From: Selenomonadales bacterium
Lineage (GTDB): Bacteria > Bacillota > Negativicutes > Sporomusales > UBA7701
Length of the DNA stretch: 64,000 nt
NCBI GenBank assembly: GCA_029975165.1
Contig: JARKPR010000002.1
Coordinates: forward strand, 1 to 64,000
Direction of reading: 5' to 3'
Shown piece after piece: positions 18,103 through 24,933 of this stretch; position 1 is the stretch's first letter; the number at the start of each line of letters is the position of its first letter. The translations under genes and the position numbers were made by a program. The notes below the pieces were generated by a model that saw nothing but the letters and a program-made list of their open reading frames with translations, was not told where the DNA came from and searched no databases.

Positions 18103-18131
18103 ATTATAGCATAACCGGCCTAAGGAAGCAA
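18103..18131 (-). promoter_or_regulatory. Promoter of the T-box-pheA-aroF transcript
   Basis: Minus strand TTGCTT (18126-18131), 17-base spacer, perfect TATAAT (18103-18108). Transcription would begin shortly before the T-box Stem I. Confidence 0.65.
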
Positions 18132-18186
18132 GAACCATCGCCTGAAAAAAAGAACACACCCGCCGCGGATATAAACGCATTAAGTA

Positions 18187-18214
18187 ACCTTAACATAACG
18201 ATATGCATATTATG
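18187..18214 (+). promoter_or_regulatory. Candidate sporulation-type promoter, copy 1
   Basis: AC (18187-18188), 17 bases, CATATTATG (18206-18214). The surrounding AGTAACNTTAACATAA string recurs at 19496-19510 with the same spacing. The layout is close to late mother-cell promoters (AC, about 16-17, CATANNNTA) but is not a perfect match. Confidence 0.4.
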
Positions 18215-18257
18215 CAATAGGCAATACGCCAAATAAGCGAAGAAGGAGCGGTAGAAT

Positions 18258-18761
18258 ATGAGTACTCTTGGTGGTTTCCCCAAAGGTTTTCCTGGCTTGG
18301 ACTTCGCCGAGTGCGTTGAGGTGACTTTTGTTCTGCGCGATTTCCAGGTGCTTACCGGGAGAGTCAGGGGGGTTCTGGGCGAGCGCTTCGACTGGAACGA
18401 CTACCTGATAGACAAATGCGACCCCCTCAAAAAGGACTGCAAAGACCATAAGCCCGAACCGCCCAAGTGCTGCGAAACCAAGGTGGAAATCGAACTGGAA
18501 GAGGAATGCAAGTTTATCCTGCTGGAGCTGACGCGGCCGTCCGCGGCGGCGAGTCTCAGCGAAGTTACCTGCACTGTTGTTGGCGGCGTTGTCACTGAAC
18601 TCACCATCGTCCCGACAGGCACGACCTTCCCGGTCGGCAGATGTGTGGCGATCAATGTCGAAAACATCATTTACGCCGGCCCCGGCGCGGAATTCTGCGA
18701 TATCCCGCTCACGCTCGTCGGCGTCGCCGGCGGCGGACTGACCGTATCCTTTAAAAAATAG
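18258..18761 (+). CDS. Unknown Cys-rich small protein, candidate spore-layer protein A
   Basis: 167 aa, no recognised family. No signal peptide or membrane segment. A strand-rich N-terminal part (CVEVTFVLRDFQVLTGRVRGV) is followed by an acidic, Cys- and Lys-rich linker (DKCDPLKKDCKDHKPEPPKCCE) and a beta-rich tail (EVTCTVVGGVVTELTIVPTG). Seven or more Cys in a cytoplasmic-type protein fits disulfide-linked coat material. Shares the strand pattern ending in G-R-V/L and a promoter-like element with the genes at 19563 and 20045. The coat role is inference only. Confidence 0.7.
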   Translation: MSTLGGFPKGFPGLDFAECVEVTFVLRDFQVLTGRVRGVLGERFDWNDYLIDKCDPLKKDCKDHKPEPPKCCETKVEIELEEECKFILLELTRPSAAASLSEVTCTVVGGVVTELTIVPTGTTFPVGRCVAINVENIIYAGPGAEFCDIPLTLVGVAGGGLTVSFKK

Positions 18762-18775
18762 CCGTCCATAAACCA

Positions 18776-18806
18776 AGTCCTCGCCCTTCGCCAGGCGAGG
18801 GCTTTG
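18776..18806 (+). terminator. Probable terminator
   Basis: TCCTCGCC / GGCGAGGG hairpin with a short loop followed by CTTTGT. The poly-T is weak. Lies between the convergent genes at 18761 and 18808. Confidence 0.5.
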
Positions 18807-18807
18807 T

Positions 18808-19410
18808 CTATCCGTGGCCGAGCACGATTACCGGCTGCCCGGCAGGCGTCAGCCAGGCGATAATTCGCAACAGGTTTGCCTCGTCGAGCGCGACGCAGCC
18901 GCTCGTCGCTTCCCCCGGCCCCCGCCACAGGTGCACAAATATGGCGCTGCCTTTGCCGGGAACGATCGGCCGGGTGTTGTACCCGACGACTATCCCGTGG
19001 CGGTAGAGGCCGTCCGGCCGCAGCATATCTTCCCACGACGCCGCCTGCGGCGCGCCGCGCACCCACTGGTTATATTGGGGCGAGGCCGGGTCATCGACCC
19101 AATGGTCGTCCGCCGTTATCTGCCGGTACGGCATGGCGGTGGCGTTCGCCGCCGCATAGCCGAAAACAGGGCCGAGGGCATACACGCCGCACGGCGTACC
19201 GCCGTCGCCCTCGCGCTTGGCCTCCGCGGCCACGAAACCGCCCCGGCCGGCTACGGCCGCCATTGTCGCCGTCTTCTGCCAGCAGCCGCCGCGGCGCTCC
19301 CAGGTGTCGAGGACGGCGGCAGGCCCCGGGCCGGCCGGAAGGACCGTTATCGCTTGTCGGATATGGCCGCCGAGCCGGGCCGGCAGCGGTTGCGGCGAGA
19401 ACGCGCTCAT
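18808..19410 (-). CDS. L,D-transpeptidase (YkuD/ErfK family)
   Basis: 200 aa. The catalytic motif is visible as H160 in SAIFVHLWRGP and S170-G171-C172 in ATSGCVAL, giving the HX(n)S-G-C pattern of YkuD enzymes that form 3-3 peptidoglycan crosslinks or anchor proteins. No signal peptide or LysM domain is present, so localisation is unclear. RBS GGGAG precedes ATG 19410. It sits between two candidate spore-layer genes on the opposite strand, which may hint at a cortex or coat role. Confidence 0.88.
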   Translation of the reverse strand: MSAFSPQPLPARLGGHIRQAITVLPAGPGPAAVLDTWERRGGCWQKTATMAAVAGRGGFVAAEAKREGDGGTPCGVYALGPVFGYAAANATAMPYRQITADDHWVDDPASPQYNQWVRGAPQAASWEDMLRPDGLYRHGIVVGYNTRPIVPGKGSAIFVHLWRGPGEATSGCVALDEANLLRIIAWLTPAGQPVIVLGHG

Positions 19411-19498
19411 TTCGTCACTCCCGGAATGGTATGCGGGAACTATTTCGCGAACGAAAAAGCCTTTTCCTGCCCTGAACAGGCGGCGCCGGGAAATAGTA

Positions 19499-19526
19499 AC
19501 ATTAACATAATATGTTTCATATCATG
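19499..19526 (+). promoter_or_regulatory. Candidate sporulation-type promoter, copy 2
   Basis: AC (19499-19500), 17 bases, CATATCATG (19518-19526), preceded by the same AGTAAC-TTAACATAA string as copy 1. The two regions align over about 30 bases although their genes differ. Confidence 0.4.
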
Positions 19527-19562
19527 TAATGAACCCTGATCAATATGGAAGGAGGACGTTAT

Positions 19563-19868
19563 ATGGCTGACGAACAGGATCGTCAAACCTGCCAGAGCAT
19601 AAGGGTCGTGACCAACAGCAGGATAATCTACCAGGGGCGTCTGCAGACGCAGTCCTCGCCTTTTCCGTCTCCGTCCTTTCTACCTTCGCCGGCCGGCTGC
19701 GAAAACCGTTTCATCTTCGTGCAGTTGGAGTGCTTGCCGGTGGTGATTGCCGAGACCGGCACCGTCCCCGTACTGGAGCCCCTGCCGATTTTCAGAGTGG
19801 GCGATGTCGTCAAAATCAATCTCAACGAGGCTGTCTTCGCCATCACGACTTCCAGCTGTATTCTATGA
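19563..19868 (+). CDS. Unknown small protein, candidate spore-layer protein B
   Basis: 101 aa, no recognised family. Strand-rich start SIRVVTNSRIIYQGRLQTQ, a Pro/Ser-rich loop (SPFPSPSFLPSPAG), then hydrophobic strands (RFIFVQLECLPVVIAETG, FRVGDVVKINLNEAVFAI). Four Cys and no signal peptide. ATG 19563 with AAGGAGGA is used; an upstream in-frame ATG at 19545 lies before the Shine-Dalgarno. Pattern and promoter shared with the genes at 18258 and 20045. Confidence 0.72.
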   Translation: MADEQDRQTCQSIRVVTNSRIIYQGRLQTQSSPFPSPSFLPSPAGCENRFIFVQLECLPVVIAETGTVPVLEPLPIFRVGDVVKINLNEAVFAITTSSCIL

Positions 19869-19892
19869 AGACCCGTCCGAACGGACCTTGCA

Positions 19893-19925
19893 GCCCCGCA
19901 ACGGCTTTCGCCGGCGGGGCTTTTC
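19893..19925 (+). terminator. Rho-independent terminator
   Basis: GCCCCGC / GCGGGGC stem with a loop containing a nested CGGC/GCCG pairing, then TTTT, after the gene ending at 19868. Confidence 0.75.
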
Positions 19926-20044
19926 CGTATCCCGGGCGTTCGCGGCTGCGTCGCCGGTAGCCCCGCTTCCTGTAACACATCCGGCCGGATTGTCATAACC
20001 TATAGTAGAAATCGCCATGTGTTATCATGAAGGAGGTATACCGA

Positions 20045-20713
20045 ATGGTAGATACACCGTTACATCACTTTTGCAACCGGGAACTGGTGGAAACACTGCT
20101 CGAATTCCGGGAACGCAATGTCCTGTTCCTGCTCATTGACGGCACGGCCATCTTCGGCCGCGTGGGCCGGTTCGACGATTGCGTCATCAGCGTCGTTCCC
20201 CCGGTCGGCTGCGGCAGTCTGAACCTCGTCCAATACCGCCCCCCCAATCCCACCCTGGCGTGCCCCCTCCTCGTCAGCCAGATACTTGTCGATGTCTGCA
20301 ATATCGCCCATATCGTCGAAGGCCCGTTCCTCTTCGCGCCGCTGACCACCCCGCTACCTCCGCCGGGTTTTGCCGACGCCGCCTCCATAGTCCCGGCCGC
20401 GGTCCAGAGCGCCCGTACGGCCGTAGCTGGCGAACGCCCGCAGCGCGAGCTGGTCTGCGAACTCGAAGAACTCGAAGGCCAGAACGTCGCCATCGCCACC
20501 CTCGGCGGCTGGATCATCGCCGGCCAGCTCGGCGAAGTGCGCCGCCGCTGCATCTCGGTAATCAGCACGGCCACCACCTTCTTCCCCCCCTTCTTCTTCA
20601 TCGGTTTCGTGACCATTTTCGGCCCCGTATTCCCCGGCGGCTTCTCGGTATTCCCCGGCACGTTCCGCGTCTGGAGCAATCTGCGGGCCCTCACCGAAGT
20701 GGTCCTGCCCTAA
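20045..20713 (+). CDS. Unknown protein with two LSm-like beta repeats, candidate spore-layer protein C
   Basis: 222 aa. Two copies of one strand pattern are visible: NVLFLLIDGTAIFGRVGRF followed by DDCVISVV at about 26-54, and NVAIATLGGWIIAGQLGEV followed by RRRCISVIS at about 149-178. Each resembles the small barrel of LSm/DUF2642-type proteins. A Pro/Ala-rich linker joins them and a hydrophobic, Phe/Gly-rich tail follows. No signal peptide. DUF2642-like barrels occur in Bacillus spore proteins, hence the suggestion. ATG 20045 with AAGGAGG is used. Confidence 0.75.
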   Translation: MVDTPLHHFCNRELVETLLEFRERNVLFLLIDGTAIFGRVGRFDDCVISVVPPVGCGSLNLVQYRPPNPTLACPLLVSQILVDVCNIAHIVEGPFLFAPLTTPLPPPGFADAASIVPAAVQSARTAVAGERPQRELVCELEELEGQNVAIATLGGWIIAGQLGEVRRRCISVISTATTFFPPFFFIGFVTIFGPVFPGGFSVFPGTFRVWSNLRALTEVVLP

Positions 20714-20718
20714 CAGCG

Positions 20719-20754
20719 GAAAACCGCCCGACAGACCGGGCGGTTTTATTTTTT
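20719..20754. terminator. Terminator between convergent genes
   Basis: AAAACCGCCCG / CGGGCGGTTTT 11-bp stem, ACAGAC loop, followed by ATTTTTTC. Confidence 0.92.
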
Positions 20755-21848
20755 CATGTCCCCGTTACGTCCGCCCGCTGGCGCAGCGCCCCCGGCCCGT
20801 CCTGGGCCACGGCCACCGCCGCCTCGCCGAACGTCTTCATATCGTTCAAGACACCAAGCCCGGCGTCGATCAGGGTCATGCCCAGCGCCGCCCCCGTCCC
20901 CTCCCCCAGCCGCATGTTCAGGTGGAGATAGGCTTTGATCCCCAGCAGGGCCAGCGCCTCATCGTGGGCCGGTTCGCAGGAAAAGTGCGAGCCGACGAGG
21001 TACTCCGCGGCGGCCGGGGCCAGTTTCACGGCCAGCAGGGCGGCCGCGCTCGTTATCACCCCGTCGAGCACCACGGCCGCCCGGCCGGCGGCCGCGCCGA
21101 GGATGACGCCCACCAGGCCGGCGATTTCGAAGCCGCCCACCTTGGCGAGCACGTCCAGGGGCTGCGCGGGATCGGGCCGGTTCGCGGCCAATGCCCGCCC
21201 GATGACCGCCGCCTTATGGGCGACGGCCACGCCCGACAGCCCGGTGCCGCAGCCGGTGAGCGCCGCCAGCGGCTGCAGGCTGTAACAGGCGACGATCGCG
21301 GTGCTCGGGGTGGTGTTGCCGATCCCCATTTCGCCCAGGCCGATAATCCTCGCCCCCCGGGCGATCGCCTCCCCGGCCGCCTCGATGCCCACCGCGACCG
21401 CCTGCAAGGCCTGCTCCACGGTCATCGCCGGTCCGCGGGCGATATTGCCCGTGCCGTACGCCACTTTTGCCCGGCGCAGGCCGTCCGCAGCCGGCAAATC
21501 CACGGCCACGCCGACATCCACCAGCATCAGTTCGGCGCCGGCGTGGCGGGCGAAGGCGTTTATCGCCGCCCCGCCGCGCAGGAAATTGCCCACCATCTGG
21601 GCCGTAACTTCCTGCGGGTAGGCGCTCACCCCCTCGACGGCCACCCCGTGGTCGCCGGCCATGAGGACGATGCACTTGCCCAATCCCTGCGGCCTGGCCC
21701 GGCCGGTTATGCCCGCCATGCGCACCGCCAGCTCCTCCAGGCCGTGCAGGCTGCCCAGCGGCTTCGTCAGGTTGTCCAGCCGCAGCCGGCAAGCCGCCAT
21801 CGCCGCACCGTCGAGCGGGCCGATGGCGGCGACCGTCGCGTTCAGCAT
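20754..21848 (-). CDS. CobT homologue 2, ArsB/ArsA-like lower-ligand phosphoribosyltransferase
   Basis: 364 aa of the CobT family, which transfers phosphoribose from nicotinate mononucleotide to the lower-ligand base of cobamides. Family landmarks: KPLGSLHGLEELA, AGDHGVAVEGVSAYP, GLGEMGIGNTTPSTAI, and the catalytic Glu in RLGEGTGA near the end. It overlaps the first homologue by 7 bases (ATGCTGA). Tandem, heteromeric CobT homologues are the hallmark of ArsAB from Sporomusa ovata, which activates phenol and p-cresol. Which is A and which is B cannot be told from this. Confidence 0.9.
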   Translation of the reverse strand: MLNATVAAIGPLDGAAMAACRLRLDNLTKPLGSLHGLEELAVRMAGITGRARPQGLGKCIVLMAGDHGVAVEGVSAYPQEVTAQMVGNFLRGGAAINAFARHAGAELMLVDVGVAVDLPAADGLRRAKVAYGTGNIARGPAMTVEQALQAVAVGIEAAGEAIARGARIIGLGEMGIGNTTPSTAIVACYSLQPLAALTGCGTGLSGVAVAHKAAVIGRALAANRPDPAQPLDVLAKVGGFEIAGLVGVILGAAAGRAAVVLDGVITSAAALLAVKLAPAAAEYLVGSHFSCEPAHDEALALLGIKAYLHLNMRLGEGTGAALGMTLIDAGLGVLNDMKTFGEAAVAVAQDGPGALRQRADVTGT

Positions 21849-22921
21849 AACCGGCCCACCTCCCGGACCTCGCCGGCGACGCCCGCCTCCGCGAACGTGG
21901 CCATCCCGTCCGCCATTCCGATCGCCGCGTCCAACAGGCTCATCGCCAGCGAGGCGCCCGTTGCCTCGCCCAGGCGGAGCCCCATATCGATGTAAGCCTC
22001 GAGGCCGAGGAACTCCAGCATCTTAATGTGGCCCGGCTCGGCCGACAAATGCGACGCCAGCATATAATCGCGGGCCGCCGGCGCCAGCGCGTACGCGATC
22101 AACGCCGAAGCGCCGGCGTTGAAGCCGTCGATGACCACCAGGCAGCGGCGGGCCGCCGCGCCGAGGATAACGCCGACCAGCCCGCCGATCTCGAAGCCGC
22201 CCACCTTGGCGAGCACATCCAGGCCGTCGGCGGGATCGGGGCGGTTGACCGCCAGCGCCCGGCGGACGGCGGCGACCTTCACCGCCAGCCGGCCGTCGGA
22301 AATGCCGGTGCCGCGGCCGGTGGCCTGCTCGGGGCTTATGCCGGTGAAAGCGGCGGCGATGGCCGCGCTGGCCGTCGTATTGCCGATGCCCATCTCGCCG
22401 ATGCTGAAGCAGCGGTATCCCTTGCCCACCTGCTCGTCCACCACCGCGATGCCCGTCTCCACCGCCTGCACCGCCTGCTCGCGGGTCATCGCCGGCCCCT
22501 GGGTGAAGTCGGCGGTCCCCCAGGCCACCTTGCGGTGCCACAGGCCGGGTACGTCGGACAAGTCTCCGGCCACGCCCATGTCCACGACCACGAGGTCGGC
22601 GCCGCAGAACTTGGCCAGGGCGTTGGCGCCGGCCCCCCGGGACACGAGATAATTGCGGGTCATATGCACCGTCGTCTCCACCGGGTAAGCGCTCACTCCC
22701 TGCCTGGCCACGCCGTGGTCGGCGGCGGTCAGCACCATGCATTTTTTCGGGATGGCAGGCCGCTCCTCGCCCGTCACCCCGGCGTACTGGCGGATCATAT
22801 CCTCCAGCCGCCCGAGGCTGCCCGTCGGCTTTGTAAGGCTGTCGAGCCTCGCCTGGGCTCCGGCCATCGCCGCCGCGTCCAACGGCCCGATCGCCGCCAG
22901 GGTACCGGCAAGCAGTTTCAT
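21842..22921 (-). CDS. CobT homologue 1, ArsA/ArsB-like lower-ligand phosphoribosyltransferase
   Basis: 359 aa, CobT family. Landmarks: KPTGSLGRLEDMIRQYAG, TAADHGVARQGVSAYP, SIGEMGIGNTTASAAI, GRGTGISDG and the catalytic Glu in RLGEATGA. First gene of the two-gene unit. ATG 22921 follows GAGGAGG by seven bases; TTG 22927 lies in that spacer. Upstream is a leader with an intrinsic terminator. Alternative reading: one copy is an ordinary CobT and the other a recent duplicate. Confidence 0.9.
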   Translation of the reverse strand: MKLLAGTLAAIGPLDAAAMAGAQARLDSLTKPTGSLGRLEDMIRQYAGVTGEERPAIPKKCMVLTAADHGVARQGVSAYPVETTVHMTRNYLVSRGAGANALAKFCGADLVVVDMGVAGDLSDVPGLWHRKVAWGTADFTQGPAMTREQAVQAVETGIAVVDEQVGKGYRCFSIGEMGIGNTTASAAIAAAFTGISPEQATGRGTGISDGRLAVKVAAVRRALAVNRPDPADGLDVLAKVGGFEIGGLVGVILGAAARRCLVVIDGFNAGASALIAYALAPAARDYMLASHLSAEPGHIKMLEFLGLEAYIDMGLRLGEATGASLAMSLLDAAIGMADGMATFAEAGVAGEVREVGRLC

Positions 22922-22927
22922 TAGCAA

Positions 22928-23062
22928 TCCTCCTCGAATAAAAAAGACTCCCGGGGGCGGATAACCCCCGAAAGCCCTGATATGCCCGGGAATTACTCAC
23001 CTTTCCGCGAAGGCGCGTAGCGGCGGCAGGGGCACCTCTGCCGTATCGGTCTATACTATTAT
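22928..23062 (-). promoter_or_regulatory. Structured leader with attenuator before the tandem cobT genes
   Basis: On the minus strand a CGGCAG / CTGCCG hairpin (near 23028-23046) is followed by TCCCGGG, which can pair with a later CCCGGGA. The last part is a terminator: GGGGG / CCCCC stem ending in TTTTTT at 22940-22945, directly before the RBS. That is the layout of a riboswitch or attenuator. No B12 box (GCCACTG) is visible, so it is not a canonical cobalamin riboswitch. Ligand unknown. Confidence 0.55.
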
Positions 23063-23104
23063 CCCCGGCGGCGCCGACCGTAACCGCGCTTTCCCAGGAA
23101 TCGC

Positions 23105-23701
23105 CTAATCGAGATTGATCTGCTCCTGGGCGAACCTGTCCAGCAGCCGCGACAGCCCGATGCGGATAGCGTTATGCCGGTCGGTAAAGCCGATTATGCC
23201 GTCATTCCTGGCATAATCGGAAAACGTCGCGTCGTACACGACCGTCCCCGTGCGGACGTTCGTGACGGTGAAGGAAACCGGCACGACCGCCGTCCATTGC
23301 TTAAGCAGCAGAAAGATATCAGGCAGGAAAACCCTCTGCCGGGTGGTGACCCCATGGATCTCCGCGCGGACGCAGTAATCCGCTCCGCTGGCCTGCAGGG
23401 CGTTCAACAGGTAGCTGTTGCCCACGGCGCGGAGATCCTCGATTCCCTGCTGCCGCAGGATCTCTTCCAGCTCCGGACCGCTCACGATCGCGTAGCGGTC
23501 GGCGGGGAATTTGGCATTCAGCGCGCCGGCGATTATTCCCTCCATATACCCGGTACGTCTCTGGCCGGAATTGTTGATCACCGGCAGCAGCACAACCGTC
23601 GGCCTGCGGATGGACTGGCCGTCGTCCGCATAGGCCGGCGCCGGCGCCGGCGACAGCCCGAGGACGAACAAAACGACGAAAAGGCAAACAAGGCGACGCA
23701 T
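23105..23701 (-). CDS. Exported protein of unknown function
   Basis: 198 aa. A signal peptide (RLVCLFVVLFVLGLSPAPA, then AYA|DD) leads to a mature domain with VVLLPVINNSGQRRTGYMEG, where the central PVINNSG resembles the strand-loop of CsgG/TolB-like and DUF4136-type periplasmic folds. GADYCVRAEIHGV and VTNVRTGTVVYDATF follow the same pattern. Likely periplasmic or lipid-free envelope protein. RBS GGAG ahead of ATG. No functional assignment. Confidence 0.78.
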   Translation of the reverse strand: MRRLVCLFVVLFVLGLSPAPAPAYADDGQSIRRPTVVLLPVINNSGQRRTGYMEGIIAGALNAKFPADRYAIVSGPELEEILRQQGIEDLRAVGNSYLLNALQASGADYCVRAEIHGVTTRQRVFLPDIFLLLKQWTAVVPVSFTVTNVRTGTVVYDATFSDYARNDGIIGFTDRHNAIRIGLSRLLDRFAQEQINLD

Positions 23702-23812
23702 GGCCGATTACTCCTCTTGGTGGACTTGAGCTACACCTTTATGGTTCGCCGCCGCCGGGAATTCCCCTGCGGCTCGACCGGGCAGCGCAAATATTTCTTC
23801 CCCGGCGGCTCC

Positions 23813-24769
23813 TCAGTCGGTTATGGCCGCAAACAGTTTGCCGGCCTCGCGGACGTCGACATTGCCGCCGCTCAGGATCACGCCGACCCGCTTGCCGGCG
23901 ATCGGCAGCTTGCGGTGGAGCAGGGGCGCGAGGCTTACGGCGCCAGACGGCTCGACGACGATTTTCAGGCGGGTCCACAGATAGTACATCGTACTGATTA
24001 TCTCTTCCTCGCTCACCGTCACCATATCGTCCACATACCTCTGCACCAGCGGGAAAGTCACCTTGCCGAGGTAGGGAGTGCGCAGTCCGTCGGCGATTGT
24101 CGGCGGATTGTGGACGGTGTGGAGTTCGCCGGTCTTGAAAGAGCGCGTGGCGTCGTCCGCCAGCTCGGGCTCGACGCCGATTACGCGGCTGTCGGGCAGG
24201 AGGTGCTTCGTGCTCACCGCCGTGCCGGACAGCAGCCCGCCGCCGCCGCAGGGCGCGAACACATAATCGAGGCTGCCGGTGTCCTCGATCAGTTCCTTGG
24301 CCGCCGTCCCCTGCCCGGCCGCCACCTCCTCGTGGTCGTACGGCGGGATGAGCGTGTACCCGTAGCGGGCGATCATCTCCTCGGCCATCTTCTCCCGCGT
24401 CGTCGTCTCCTTATCGTATCTGACCACCGTCGCGCCGTAGCCCTGCGTCGCCGCGAACTTCACGGCCGGCGCGTCGGACGGCATGATGACGGTCGTCGCG
24501 ACCCCCAGCAGCCTGCCGGTCAGGGCGATGGCCTGGGCGTGGTTGCCGGAAGAATAAGTGATTACGCCCCGCCCGCGGTCCGCCTGCGGCAGAGCGGAAA
24601 CAGCGTTGTAAGCGCCGCGGAACTTGAAAGCCCCTATGCGCTGGAAATTCTCGCACTTGAGATACACCGTATTGCCTGTCACCTCGTTCAGCAGCCGCGA
24701 CGTCATCACCGGCGTCCGGTGGACGACGCCCTCGAGCCTGCGGGCCGCGGCCAGCACCTTGTCGAACAT
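23813..24769 (-). CDS. ilvA: Threonine dehydratase (threonine ammonia-lyase), short form
   Basis: 318 aa PLP enzyme, fold type II, deaminating threonine to 2-oxobutanoate. The PLP Lys is in RIGAFKFRGAYNA; SSGNHAQAIAL and the CGGGGLLSG phosphate loop follow. No C-terminal ACT regulatory domain, so it is the short catabolic or serine-racemase-like type. Serine racemase or threo-3-hydroxyaspartate ammonia-lyase activity cannot be excluded. RBS AAGGAG. Confidence 0.88.
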   Translation of the reverse strand: MFDKVLAAARRLEGVVHRTPVMTSRLLNEVTGNTVYLKCENFQRIGAFKFRGAYNAVSALPQADRGRGVITYSSGNHAQAIALTGRLLGVATTVIMPSDAPAVKFAATQGYGATVVRYDKETTTREKMAEEMIARYGYTLIPPYDHEEVAAGQGTAAKELIEDTGSLDYVFAPCGGGGLLSGTAVSTKHLLPDSRVIGVEPELADDATRSFKTGELHTVHNPPTIADGLRTPYLGKVTFPLVQRYVDDMVTVSEEEIISTMYYLWTRLKIVVEPSGAVSLAPLLHRKLPIAGKRVGVILSGGNVDVREAGKLFAAITD

Positions 24770-24933
24770 GCCTACATCTCCTTAGTCTGCCTTTTTTCGC
24801 CCTGCTAAAGGGAATATTCCTAAAGGCAGAGAATGATAATAAAATCATTTCTACGGCTCCGACACACATTCCTGTCTGTTACTTCCCCGTCGGGAAATTT
24901 CCCGGACGGCAAAGACGCGAGGTGAACTCATCC

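Noticed and set aside
22928-23062. Canonical cobalamin riboswitch before the cobT homologues
   Set aside because: The B12 box and the conserved GCCACTG are absent; only a leader with an attenuator can be claimed.
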